Positions 57,586 through 64,000 of a DNA stretch of 64,000 bases are shown here, piece after piece; the first letter of the stretch is position 1; each line of letters opens with the position of its first letter. This DNA comes from Streptomyces antimycoticus (lineage in GTDB: Bacteria; Actinomycetota; Actinomycetes; Streptomycetales; Streptomycetaceae). The notes beneath the pieces were generated by a model, which saw only the letters and a program-made list of their open reading frames with translations, was not told the DNA's origin and did not search any database. Where the stretch lies: NCBI RefSeq assembly GCF_005405925.1, contig NZ_BJHV01000003.1:62001-126000 (forward strand), given 5' to 3'. Made by a program: the position numbers and the translations under genes.

Positions 57586-58365
57586 TCACTTTGCAGGTCG
57601 CCTCGGTGCGCCGAACAGGAGTCGGGCCGGGTCGGCGAGTTCGGCGCGGGCACGCTCGGCGCTGTCGTGCCGGGCAGCGTTGTCGGCCGGGGCGAGGGCG
57701 TCGTGCTCAGGCTGGGCGGCCCGGATCACCTGCTCCGGGGTGGGGCGGCGACCAGCAGCTACGCCGGGGATATTGCGTGCGAGGCGCTCCAGCAGCAGCC
57801 AGGCCGCCGGAGACGGATCCGATCCGGCGTCAAGTATCCGCTGCACTTGCTCGGCGACGCGGATGGTGTGGGTGAGGTAGTCGACTCTGGCGCTGTGTTC
57901 GGTGACCAGGCGCTGTTCCAACGGCCAAGAGGAGACGGCGAGTAGCCCACGGGCTGGCGTGAGCTGGCTCGCGGTGAGCGCCGCGCACAGGTAGTACGGG
58001 CGCGCGCCGGGCTGACTCTGGAAAGAGCGTTCCTCATCGCGCCGCATCGTGCCGAGCCGGGCAGCAGGCACTACCGCGCTGAAGAAGGCTTCGGCCACGC
58101 TCGTGATCAGCGGCGGGCCCGCAGGAGCGCCGAGCAGAACCAGTGTCTGGTGGACGTGCTCGCGGACAGGCAGATCAGTCCGCGTTGCGCGGGGCGTTGC
58201 TGGAGTGAGCGCGTCAGCAAGGCGGTACCAGGTGGCTTCAGCGGCGCCGAGGTCGGTGCGCAAGGCCCGGGCACGATTCGGCTGACCGGCCAGTATGGCG
58301 GCTCGGAGTTCGGCGCGTAGCTGCACCATCTGTGCTTCGACGGTGTCGAGAGTGTCGGCGGTCAT
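57586..58365 (-). CDS. Hypothetical, possibly regulatory protein with autoregulated leaderless promoter
   Basis: 259 aa leftward from the ATG at 58365. It is helical (AQMVQLRAELRAAILAGQPN), with a middle part that could be a winged helix (VREHVHQTLVLLGAPAGPPL, ITSVAEAFFSAVVPAARLG) and a C-terminal helical part (AAWLLLERLARNIPG, AAGRRPTPEQVIRAAQPEHD). No family is named. A good promoter places +1 at about the ATG, and an inverted repeat covers it, so autoregulation is plausible. It is the only leftward gene in the last 5 kb. Confidence 0.65.
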   Translation of the reverse strand: MTADTLDTVEAQMVQLRAELRAAILAGQPNRARALRTDLGAAEATWYRLADALTPATPRATRTDLPVREHVHQTLVLLGAPAGPPLITSVAEAFFSAVVPAARLGTMRRDEERSFQSQPGARPYYLCAALTASQLTPARGLLAVSSWPLEQRLVTEHSARVDYLTHTIRVAEQVQRILDAGSDPSPAAWLLLERLARNIPGVAAGRRPTPEQVIRAAQPEHDALAPADNAARHDSAERARAELADPARLLFGAPRRPAK

Positions 58366-58371
58366 GCAGAC

Positions 58372-58410
58372 AGGATACGCGCATACGCTCTTGTATTCCA
58401 GTGTTATGCG
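58372..58410 (-). promoter_or_regulatory. Leaderless promoter and inverted repeat for the leftward gene
   Basis: On the minus strand TGGAAT (58400-58395), 17 bp and TATCCT (58377-58372) put the start at about 58365. CGCATAA and GTATGCG (58380-58410) form an inverted repeat over the spacer and -35, as an operator would. Confidence 0.5.
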
Positions 58411-58500
58411 TTATCTGTAGACGCTAAGGGCCGCGTACTGCACGGGTGTTCGCGGCAGCCGCGCGGGGCCGGGGTGTCGAGAAGGTCGAGACGCCACGCG

Positions 58501-58589
58501 CGTGACTCATGAATGGTATAGTTGTCTTGTTGGTCGGTGGTGGCAGCCGACCAGCACCGGAAACCCGCTCCGCTTCAAAGGGGACAACT
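58501..58589 (+). promoter_or_regulatory. Family B promoter and leader hairpin, copy 2
   Basis: CGTGA, 11 bases, TATAGT (58517-58522), TGTCTT, then GTTGGTCGG (58529-58537) pairing with CCGACCAGC (58547-58555). Relative to the other copies, base changes occur on both sides of the stem and pairing is kept. Confidence 0.8.
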
Positions 58590-58976
58590 ATGACGACCGC
58601 GACGGTCAACGAAACCTTCGCCCTCTGGGTGCCGCCGACCGGCCAGTTCCGTTTGGTCCACTGGCACACCATCAGGACCCCGCAGAACGCCCTGTGCTCC
58701 GACGCAGTCCGTCCGGTGACCCTGACCAGCGAGCTGACCATGTGGACGGATGAGGGTGCCAGCCCGCTGCGCCTCCCCCGAAACCCCCGCGCCTCGGAGC
58801 TGATGATCGCCTACCAGCCTCACCCGGGCGACTACTTCGGCGACGTCCTCTTCACCGGCGCCACCGACGTCAGCGGCGACGTGGTCCACGGGCTCACTTT
58901 CGATCAGGCCATCACGTTGATCGATCTCTACGTACTAGGCGTCACTGCCTCCGGGACCGGGCTTCAGGAGTACTGA
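58590..58976 (+). CDS. Hypothetical protein under family B leader
   Basis: 128 aa from the ATG at 58590 with AAAGGGG upstream. TFALWVPPTGQFRLVHWHTI, LTSELTMWTDEGASPLRLPR and LTFDQAITLIDLYVLGVTAS suggest a mixed fold. It is not recognised. It ends at a very strong hairpin, so it forms a single-gene transcript unless read-through reaches 59046. Confidence 0.7.
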   Translation: MTTATVNETFALWVPPTGQFRLVHWHTIRTPQNALCSDAVRPVTLTSELTMWTDEGASPLRLPRNPRASELMIAYQPHPGDYFGDVLFTGATDVSGDVVHGLTFDQAITLIDLYVLGVTASGTGLQEY

Positions 58977-58987
58977 CACCAGGTCAA

Positions 58988-59018
58988 CCCGGGCCCCGGG
59001 GAATTCCCGGGGCCCGGG
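58988..59018 (+). terminator. Perfect 13-bp GC hairpin
   Basis: CCCGGGCCCCGGG and its complement (58988-59000, 59006-59018) enclose GAATT, 11 nt after the stop at 58976. Confidence 0.7.
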
Positions 59019-59045
59019 ACAAATCGAAAACCCGAGAAGGAACCC

Positions 59046-59315
59046 GTGAGGAAATACACGATCATCGGCGACTGGTACAGCGTGGAAGACCTCGCCCCGT
59101 CATTCACGATCGTCACCGAAGGAGAAACCTACGAAGAAGCTGAAACGAATGCCGCGACGACCCTTCTGGAATACAACCCCCAGCGCGCGGAAGGCGAGAA
59201 CGGCGAGACCCCCGAAACGCTCTGGGGAGGCGACAACGGCGCCTACATCATCGCCGCATTCGAGGGGGACCTCAGCGACCAGCTCGTCCAAGGCACATAC
59301 GGGCTGATCGCATGA
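59046..59315 (+). CDS. Small acidic hypothetical protein
   Basis: 89 aa from a GTG behind GAAGGA. KYTIIGDWYSVEDLAPSFTI and EEAETNAATTLLEYNPQRAE suggest a short alpha/beta domain. It is less GC-rich than its neighbours. It overlaps the next gene by 4 nt and is not recognised. Confidence 0.65.
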   Translation: MRKYTIIGDWYSVEDLAPSFTIVTEGETYEEAETNAATTLLEYNPQRAEGENGETPETLWGGDNGAYIIAAFEGDLSDQLVQGTYGLIA

Positions 59316-59890
59316 CCGCGCTGGCCACCCAGACCTACACCGTCCTCGGCCTCGCCTCGGACGTCGACGACACCGACTTGTTCATCGCCGCCGTCCTGCT
59401 CGGACCTGTCACCGATCAGATCGAACCGCTCTCCACCAGCGAAGAGCACTTCACCCGCTGGGCTGAAGAGATCGACGCGCCCGACCCCGACACGGCCGCA
59501 GCGCTCGCCTACGAGCGCTGCGGCATCACCGTGCCGAGACCGCGACCCGGCGAAACGGCCGGTGACTACATGCAACGGGTCCTGAAGGACTCCGGAATCG
59601 CCTCCTACGAGGACGGGCACGCGAGTGCCGGTTGCTTCTGGATAGTCGTCGTCACCCCCGGCGGCGGAGAGATCTGGATCAACGGCCTGGACGAGCAGGA
59701 AAACCTGCTCCATTACCCAGCCGCCGCGCACTGCGGCTGGCTGGTCTGCTCGTACCCGGAGCCGGGCGACACCAGTATCTTCTCCGTTCTGCACGAGGGC
59801 GGCAGCACCGACCTGGCCGCCGACACGGCCGACGCGCTCAAGGCCATCCGGGCCGAACTGGAGGCCCAGGCGGCCACCCGCCCCACCTAG
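59312..59890 (+). CDS. Hypothetical protein
   Basis: 192 aa coupled to the upstream gene. YTVLGLASDVDDTDLFIAAV, ASAGCFWIVVVTPGGGEIWI and AAADTADALKAIRAELEA-like helices. No motif is recognised. A terminator follows 37 nt after its stop. Confidence 0.65.
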   Translation: MTALATQTYTVLGLASDVDDTDLFIAAVLLGPVTDQIEPLSTSEEHFTRWAEEIDAPDPDTAAALAYERCGITVPRPRPGETAGDYMQRVLKDSGIASYEDGHASAGCFWIVVVTPGGGEIWINGLDEQENLLHYPAAAHCGWLVCSYPEPGDTSIFSVLHEGGSTDLAADTADALKAIRAELEAQAATRPT

Positions 59891-59927
59891 CTGTTCCTCG
59901 CTCACGAGGAGGGAGTTGTTCGAACAG

Positions 59928-59959
59928 CGCAGGCCCGCACCACTCGGTGCGGGCCTGCG
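59928..59959 (+). terminator. Hairpin terminator
   Basis: CGCAGGCCCGCACC pairs perfectly with GGTGCGGGCCTGCG (14 bp) around a 4-nt loop. Confidence 0.75.
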
Positions 59960-60304
59960 TCGGGTTGAGGGCCGATCAACTCGGCTCATCCTCATCCCTC
60001 GGCTGGCGGCGTAGACGTTGCGGTGCACGGTGCCGCCCGGCGATCCCGGCACAATGCGCAAGGGGGATTGCCCTCGCGTTGCGCGAAGGGGTTGCCCGTG
60101 TGTTCTCACCGGGCCGCAGGCGGCCCGGGCCGGCCGCCTCCTGACGTCCTTGCCCGAGTCGGCATGCGAACCCCGCGAGGTTTTTCACGGTTCGCCTTCC
60201 GCGATGTGGCGAGATAGGAGTGCAGACCGCCCCCGCTCCTCCCAACGGGGCGACTCTGCGCTGCCGGAAAGCCCGGCAGGACACCTGGAGAAAGGAACTC
60301 GTGC
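59960..60304 (+). promoter_or_regulatory. Intergenic region before a two-gene unit
   Basis: No gene is supported. It holds GGATTGCCC at 60065-60073, a variant GGTTGCCCG near 60090, and a hairpin CCGGGCCG-CAGG-CGGCCCGG (60109-60128). The GGATTGCCC box is the one repeated upstream of rep at 9460-9513. Confidence 0.4.
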
Positions 60305-60481
60305 GTGAACACGGACGTCCTCGGGCCCGGCGGTGGCGACGACCCGCGCCTGCCCATTGCGCTGCTGGTGGCTGCTGTCGCGGCCGCGGCCGCACTGAGC
60401 GAGGCATGGGCGAGCGGGGTGGGAACGGCGGCCGCCGTCTACGCCGTCATCACCACCAGCAGCCAGAACAGGAGGAGCTGA
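60305..60481 (+). CDS. 58-aa membrane peptide
   Basis: GTG at 60305 (GTG 60301 is out of frame) behind AGAAAGGA. One hydrophobic helix (LPIALLVAAVAAAAALSEAW) and a second short one (GTAAAVYAVITT) end in a basic tail. It overlaps none of the next gene but the gap is only 2 nt, so they are coupled. Confidence 0.55.
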   Translation: MNTDVLGPGGGDDPRLPIALLVAAVAAAAALSEAWASGVGTAAAVYAVITTSSQNRRS

Positions 60482-60483
60482 CC

Positions 60484-61533
60484 GTGGCCCGAACGCGGCC
60501 ATCCGCCGCCGAACTGGCCCTGGTGGTCGAAGTCGAGAAGCAGGGAGGCACCGTCACCCCGACGCAACTGGAGCGGTGGCGTCAGCAAGGGTGGCTGCCC
60601 CGGACACAGGAATGGTTCAACCCCGACTCCTCCACACTCCGGCCCGACGTCGTACTGCGCGTCGCAAAGCTCGCCGACTACGTACGAGCTGGCCGCGGCA
60701 TCGGGTGGGTCGGCTGGGTGTTCTGGGCAGCCGACGACACCGCGGACAGCGCAGCCAGGCTCCGAGCCGCGCTGCTCAAGACCCTGCGGAGGCCGTTCAC
60801 ACGAGCGGGAATCGAGCAGGTTCCCGAGGGCGATTCGGATGCGGCATTCCAGGCACGGCAGGAGGCGGTTGCCCGACTGCTGAAGGGTCGGCAATCCCGC
60901 CGGCGAGACCTCGACGGGACCCTGCGCGCGGCCGCTGCCGCCGCCCAGGTCGACCTGCCGCGCTCGCCAGCGCACTCGATACCGAACCTGCGCCACCGGG
61001 CCATGCTGGAACTGGGCGCTCAGCTGGGAGTCGGCGGCGTAGCCGATATCGGCTTCGAGGGTCTGATGGAGGCGGTCGAACGTCTCGGGGTGGACCAGAC
61101 AGAAATCGATCAACTCCGTGAGACCCACCGGCGGGCCCAACTCGACGGCGTCGACATGCTGGCGGACGATCCCTTCTTCGCGGAGGGCCTCGTTGGCGTG
61201 CTCCAGGCCATCGAGACAGCTGACGACCAACTGCTGTGCGCGGCGGTGCGAGCCTGCACGGTGGCATCGTCGACCCTGTGGAAGGTACTGAAGCGGGCAA
61301 GGCACAACCCGGAGCTCCTGTTATGGCTGATGAGCCATGTGATGTGGGACCAGTGGGTTCGTCATAGTGGATTCGTGCCGGCCGGAGTGGCCGGCGAGGC
61401 CGCGCTCGCTCTGAGCACTGTCCACTTCTTGACAGACCCGGACTGGGCCGAGGACCTCGACCGCTTCGTGCAGGACATGCACACCGTGCTGCACGCCACG
61501 CACCCATCCCGCGCACAGCGGCCGTCTCCATAG
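60484..61533 (+). CDS. Hypothetical protein with MerR-like N-terminal helix-turn-helix
   Basis: 349 aa from the GTG at 60484 behind AGGAGGAG. Residues 15-40 (QGGTVTPTQLERWRQQGWLP) resemble a MerR-type recognition helix, and VLRVAKLADYVRAGRGIGWV follows. The rest is helical (RRAQLDGVDMLADDPFFAEG, LLLWLMSHVMWDQWVRHSGF). It may be a regulator with a large helical sensor domain. The family is not recognised. GGATTGCCC boxes in its upstream region may be its targets. Confidence 0.65.
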   Translation: MARTRPSAAELALVVEVEKQGGTVTPTQLERWRQQGWLPRTQEWFNPDSSTLRPDVVLRVAKLADYVRAGRGIGWVGWVFWAADDTADSAARLRAALLKTLRRPFTRAGIEQVPEGDSDAAFQARQEAVARLLKGRQSRRRDLDGTLRAAAAAAQVDLPRSPAHSIPNLRHRAMLELGAQLGVGGVADIGFEGLMEAVERLGVDQTEIDQLRETHRRAQLDGVDMLADDPFFAEGLVGVLQAIETADDQLLCAAVRACTVASSTLWKVLKRARHNPELLLWLMSHVMWDQWVRHSGFVPAGVAGEAALALSTVHFLTDPDWAEDLDRFVQDMHTVLHATHPSRAQRPSP

Positions 61534-62308
61534 CCTGCGGGCAGTGCAGCGGCAGAGCGGCCGGCCTGGTGCCACCAGAGCGAGAAGCCCGGCTGTGCAC
61601 ATAGCTGAGGCGCTGCCATCCGGGGGCTCGTCTCGCCACGCCGAAGCGGATCCCGCCCGGCGTCCGACCGCCGCGTCCGCGTGGCTTGGTCCTCCTCCTG
61701 GCGCTCCCGCGGCGCCTGGGGGCCGGCCGCGCCGAGCTCGATGTGCGCGCACCGGGTTCGCCGCCCGCGGCCGCCGAGGGTGAGCCCCGGTGCGGCTGCT
61801 GCTTTGGGGGCGGTGGTGGGCGCTTCTGACGCAGAGGCAGGGGTCCGGCTGCACGCGGCCCAGGACCCGCACCGCAGCCCCCTTTCCACCGGATCGGAAG
61901 CCCAGGCCGCGCTCCGGCGGGATTGGCCAGACGGGGGTGCACCGAGAGTTGCATGGACCGTTGGCTGCACAGGCGCATCCAGAGTTGCACCGTAGGTACT
62001 GCCGAGGGTGTGAGCCCCCTTTCCGTGATCTTGAGTGTTTTGCCTGGTCAAGCGTGCTGGGCAAGCCTGTTCCGCTCGCCGACACCTCTTCTCCGCAGTA
62101 GTCGGAAAGAGGTTGGTGGGGTTCTCCGGGGTGGCCGAGGAAGCGGCCAGCCGTTGCGGCGCGAGTAGCCGCGCCCGGTGGGCGGCCCGGTGAGCGACAG
62201 CGCCGTGGCGGGCCGAGGGGTGGGGCCGGGCCGGGTGCCCCAGCGATGTCGCTCCGGGGTCGGATGTTGGAGAAACCCGAGGTCAGATGGTGTTTCCCTC
62301 TTCCAGAT
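61534..62308. other. Intergenic region with no recognised gene
   Basis: About 775 bp. Open frames on both strands are Arg/Pro/Gly-rich shadows without ribosome sites. AGAGTTGCA occurs twice 36 bp apart (61945, 61981). No promoter or coding feature stands out until the family B promoter at 62309. It may be a decayed gene. Confidence 0.35.
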
Positions 62309-62398
62309 CGTGATGCTGAGGGGTTATAGTTGTCTTGTTGGTTCGGCGGTGGCAGTCGGCCAACACCGAAAACACGACCCATTGCTGGGAGATCACGC
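62309..62398 (+). promoter_or_regulatory. Family B promoter and leader hairpin, copy 3
   Basis: CGTGA, 11 bases, TATAGT (62325-62330), TGTCTT, GTTGG (62337-62341) pairing with CCAAC (62360-62364), then ACCGAAAACAC. One base longer in the 5' arm than the others. Confidence 0.8.
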
Positions 62399-62782
62399 AT
62401 GCCCAACACCATGAAGCACACCGCTCGCCAGTCCCCCACCCGCACCCTGGCGACTCTGATCCGCGCTATGGACGACCAACGGGCCGTCACCATCACCTAC
62501 ATCAGCAGCGACGGTGAGGAGTCGGTGCGCACCATCGAGATCCATGACATTCGCACCACCCGGGCAGGCCGGATCATCATTCGGGCGATGTGCCGCATGC
62601 GCGGTGAGATGCGCACGTTCCACCCCGCACAGATCGTCACCTACACGGTCCACCGAATGGGCTTCGCGATGGACGCTCCGGCGGACGAGACCCCCTCCAC
62701 GCACATGGCCAAGACCCCTCGGCGGCTGATCTCCCTGGAACTCGACCGCGACTACCCGGACCCCGTGACCCTGGCCGCGTAA
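62399..62782 (+). CDS. Stand-alone WYL-like domain protein
   Basis: 127 aa from the ATG at 62399 behind GGGAGA. AVTITYISSDGEESVRTIEI, RIIIRAMCRMRGEMRTFHPA and QIVTYTVHRM follow the Sm-like WYL core (strand, R-x-I/L-x-P-like, then Y/C-R-x-R-x-E-x-R-x-F). WYL domains bind nucleic acid ligands and regulate transcription or defence genes, normally next to a helix-turn-helix, which is absent here. It begins a unit with the two following genes. Confidence 0.7.
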   Translation: MPNTMKHTARQSPTRTLATLIRAMDDQRAVTITYISSDGEESVRTIEIHDIRTTRAGRIIIRAMCRMRGEMRTFHPAQIVTYTVHRMGFAMDAPADETPSTHMAKTPRRLISLELDRDYPDPVTLAA

Positions 62783-62860
62783 GCGGCACGGGCCCCGAAA
62801 GAGGCCCCTCAGGCAGCCAGCCAGAGCCTCAAGGACGACACTTCAACACCAGGGAAGGTC

Positions 62861-62986
62861 ATGCCGAACAAAAACGATCGCCGCAACCTCTCCGCCGTTC
62901 CCGCCCCGGCCCCCGAGCCTGAGCAGGAGATGCCCTACACCGAAGCGGAGATGGAAGACGCCATGGGCACCTGCTGGCCCGCATGA
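62861..62986 (+). CDS. 41-aa acidic peptide
   Basis: ATG behind AGGGAAGG. The product is Pro/Glu-rich (VPAPAPEPEQEMPYTEAEME) and overlaps the next gene by 4 nt (ATGA). Its ribosome site and coupling support a real gene. Confidence 0.55.
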   Translation: MPNKNDRRNLSAVPAPAPEPEQEMPYTEAEMEDAMGTCWPA

Positions 62987-63264
62987 TGCCCCTGACGCGC
63001 CGCACGGGACGGAAGATCGAAGAGATCATCGAGTCCGAGATCTTTGGACTCCTCGCGCTGGCCTACATCGCCGCGCTCCGCAAGAACCCTCCGGCCGGAG
63101 AAATCGACGCGCTCGCCTTCTCCTACTACGTCCGCATGCTCGCCAGTGCCCCCGAGGGCTTCGACGACGTCACGGACCTGATCGTCCTCGACAGCATCCA
63201 ATGGTGCGCCCCCGCGCTCGACGCCGAGGCGCAAACCCGCGCGCTGCGCGCCGTCCAGGACTGA
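62983..63264 (+). CDS. Small helical protein
   Basis: 93 aa (MM start; the second ATG at 62986 is possible). GRKIEEIIESEIFGLLALAY, IAALRKNPPAGEIDALAFSY and VTDLIVLDSIQWCAPALDAE are helices. It is not recognised. It is the last gene of the WYL unit. Confidence 0.65.
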   Translation: MMPLTRRTGRKIEEIIESEIFGLLALAYIAALRKNPPAGEIDALAFSYYVRMLASAPEGFDDVTDLIVLDSIQWCAPALDAEAQTRALRAVQD

Positions 63265-63358
63265 CCCGCTTCCCGGGGCGCGTACGCCCCTGTGCGTCCC
63301 GTTCCGGCGATCGCTGCGCCCCGAGGACCGGGACACGCGGGGCAACCCCATAGACGAT

Positions 63359-63446
63359 CGTGATCTATGGAAGTTATAGTTGTCTTGTTGGTCGGCGGTG
63401 GCAGTCGGCCAACACCGAAAACACACCTGCACGAACGGAGTCACCC
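63359..63446 (+). promoter_or_regulatory. Family B promoter and leader hairpin, copy 4
   Basis: CGTGA, 11 bases, TATAGT (63375-63380), TGTCTT, GTTGGTCGG (63387-63395) pairing with the segment ending CCAAC (63409-63413), then ACCGAAAACACAC. Nearly identical to copy 3 over 50 bases. Confidence 0.8.
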
Positions 63447-63797
63447 ATGACCAGCACTCCTGGCGCCCTTCTCATCACGCCCGAGGTGGACATCGTCCCG
63501 ATCAGCCTTCCCGCTACTCCTGAGGAGCAGCTCACGGTTATGTACTCCCTGCTCCGTTGCCACTTCGTGGACGTCGTGCGTCTTACCGACCAGATGGACA
63601 TGTGGCTGGATGACGGAGGGGCCTATACCCAGCCGGTCAACAAGCTGGCAACGGTGCTGGCCATGCGCTTCGGGCGCACGTCGCAGCCGTACTACGGGCC
63701 CGTGATGCTGGCTGGCCGTGACGCCAAGGGCGACACCGTACCGCTCAGCAGGGACAAGCTCACGGCACTGCTCACCAGCATCGAAGACCTGCTCTGA
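63447..63797 (+). CDS. DUF3846-like protein
   Basis: 116 aa from the ATG at 63447 behind ACGGAG. VVRLTDQMDMWLDDGGAYTQ, VNKLATVLAMRFGRTSQPYY and GPVMLAGRDAKGDTVPLS follow the DUF3846 pattern (LxMWxDExG...NxxAT...GxVxxxGxDxxGxxxxL). Such proteins are common on phages and plasmids, with no known function. It ends at a strong terminator. Confidence 0.7.
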   Translation: MTSTPGALLITPEVDIVPISLPATPEEQLTVMYSLLRCHFVDVVRLTDQMDMWLDDGGAYTQPVNKLATVLAMRFGRTSQPYYGPVMLAGRDAKGDTVPLSRDKLTALLTSIEDLL

Positions 63798-63805
63798 GCC
63801 CCACA

Positions 63806-63833
63806 GCCGGAGCAGCCATAAGGCTGCTCCGGC
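63806..63833 (+). terminator. Hairpin terminator
   Basis: GCCGGAGCAGCC and GGCTGCTCCGGC form a perfect 12-bp stem around ATAA, 9 nt after the stop at 63797. Confidence 0.75.
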
Positions 63834-63863
63834 CCCCGGGACGCGACTCGTGCGCCCCGTTCC

Positions 63864-63892
63864 GGCGGTGGGGGAGTGGCACCCCCACCGCC
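63864..63892 (+). terminator. Second hairpin
   Basis: GGCGGTGGGGG and CCCCCACCGCC pair (11 bp) around a 7-nt loop, 30 nt after the first terminator. Confidence 0.5.
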
Positions 63893-63925
63893 ACCGAAGA
63901 CACCTGCGAGAAGGGACACCCCACG

Positions 63926-64000
63926 ATGCCGAGCAGTGCCGAATGCGTCAGCCAGACGGTCAGGATCCTGGAGCTGTCGGCCCGCGTTGCCGAGTCCGGT
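63926..64000 (+). CDS. 5' end of a small gene (partial)
   Basis: ATG behind AGAAGGGA. The 25 visible residues include ECVSQTVRILELSARVAESG, a helix. The gene continues beyond the window and cannot be assigned. Confidence 0.5.
   Translation, partial: MPSSAECVSQTVRILELSARVAESG

Noticed and set aside
61362..62051. Minus-strand gene at 61.4-62.1 kb
   Set aside because: No start signal or recognisable domain; low-complexity Arg/Ala/Pro composition, and it overlaps the 3' end of the MerR-like gene.

Overview
The window is high-GC DNA with actinomycete start sites (ATG/GTG/TTG behind GGAGG-type ribosome sites). It has no rRNA and no complete tRNA. A pSLA2-like replication locus, a KorSA/Spd/RRQL/TraB-type conjugation module, WhiB and Lsr2-like regulators, a phage-type Gp37/Gp68 protein and dozens of small conserved Streptomyces accessory proteins together point to a Streptomyces (or close relative) plasmid. 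It is most likely a large linear one, although no telomere lies inside the window.

Layout. 1-2,800: the 5' end of a probable helicase, a promoter-driven small gene, a membrane/coiled-coil pair and a tandem-domain protein. 2,860-9,340 (all leftward): the replication block, running Rep (iterons inside the coding region), DnaB-like helicase, an RHH-RAMA protein, a 743-aa protein with degenerate family-B DNA polymerase motifs, a small Cys protein and a 260-aa helix-turn-helix protein. The last four genes are translationally coupled. This set could form a terminal replication system and is the most interesting part of the window. 9,900-18,120: a GNAT gene and a HutC/GntR repressor, three operator copies, then the transfer operon (two membrane proteins, RRQL zinc protein, TraB/FtsK translocase) and a repeat cluster placed where clt is expected. 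18,160-43,600: about forty small accessory genes read rightward, including a DnaN clamp paralog, WhiB plus Lsr2-like protein, a Gp37/Gp68 protein, a NUDT9-like Nudix hydrolase, PadR, a Doc-like toxin-antitoxin pair and a RapZ-C-like protein. 43,800-54,800: a graveyard of tyrosine-recombinase and TnpC-like fragments, an IS630-type insertion that carries a phosphatase gene, and cargo that looks like defence or toxin-antitoxin functions (PIN, barstar, PD-(D/E)XK, dioxygenase). 54,830-64,000: short operons, four of which start with the same promoter and 5'-terminal RNA hairpin.

Three dispersed non-coding families tie the element together. Family A is a promoter with TTGAAA, 17 bp, CATTAT/CATAGT and ATGCAT boxes (3 copies). 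Family B is a promoter with CGTGA, 11 bp, TATAGT (5 copies), four of which continue into a conserved RNA stem-loop that begins at the predicted +1. Family C is an intergenic hairpin with the inner sequence GGTCGCCAACCACTCAGCC (4 close copies, 2 variants). These suggest plasmid-wide regulation by plasmid-encoded factors.

Caution: six genes (Rep, the 17.3-kb gene, the 23.4-kb gene, Gp37/Gp68, the antitoxin at 40.25 kb and the 54.9-kb gene) are broken by one-base shifts. Five are repaired by adding a single base, mostly a G or C in a homopolymer. Rep needs one base fewer, or two more. Consensus indels are a likelier cause than decay. All functional calls are made by eye from motifs and context; no database search was run.
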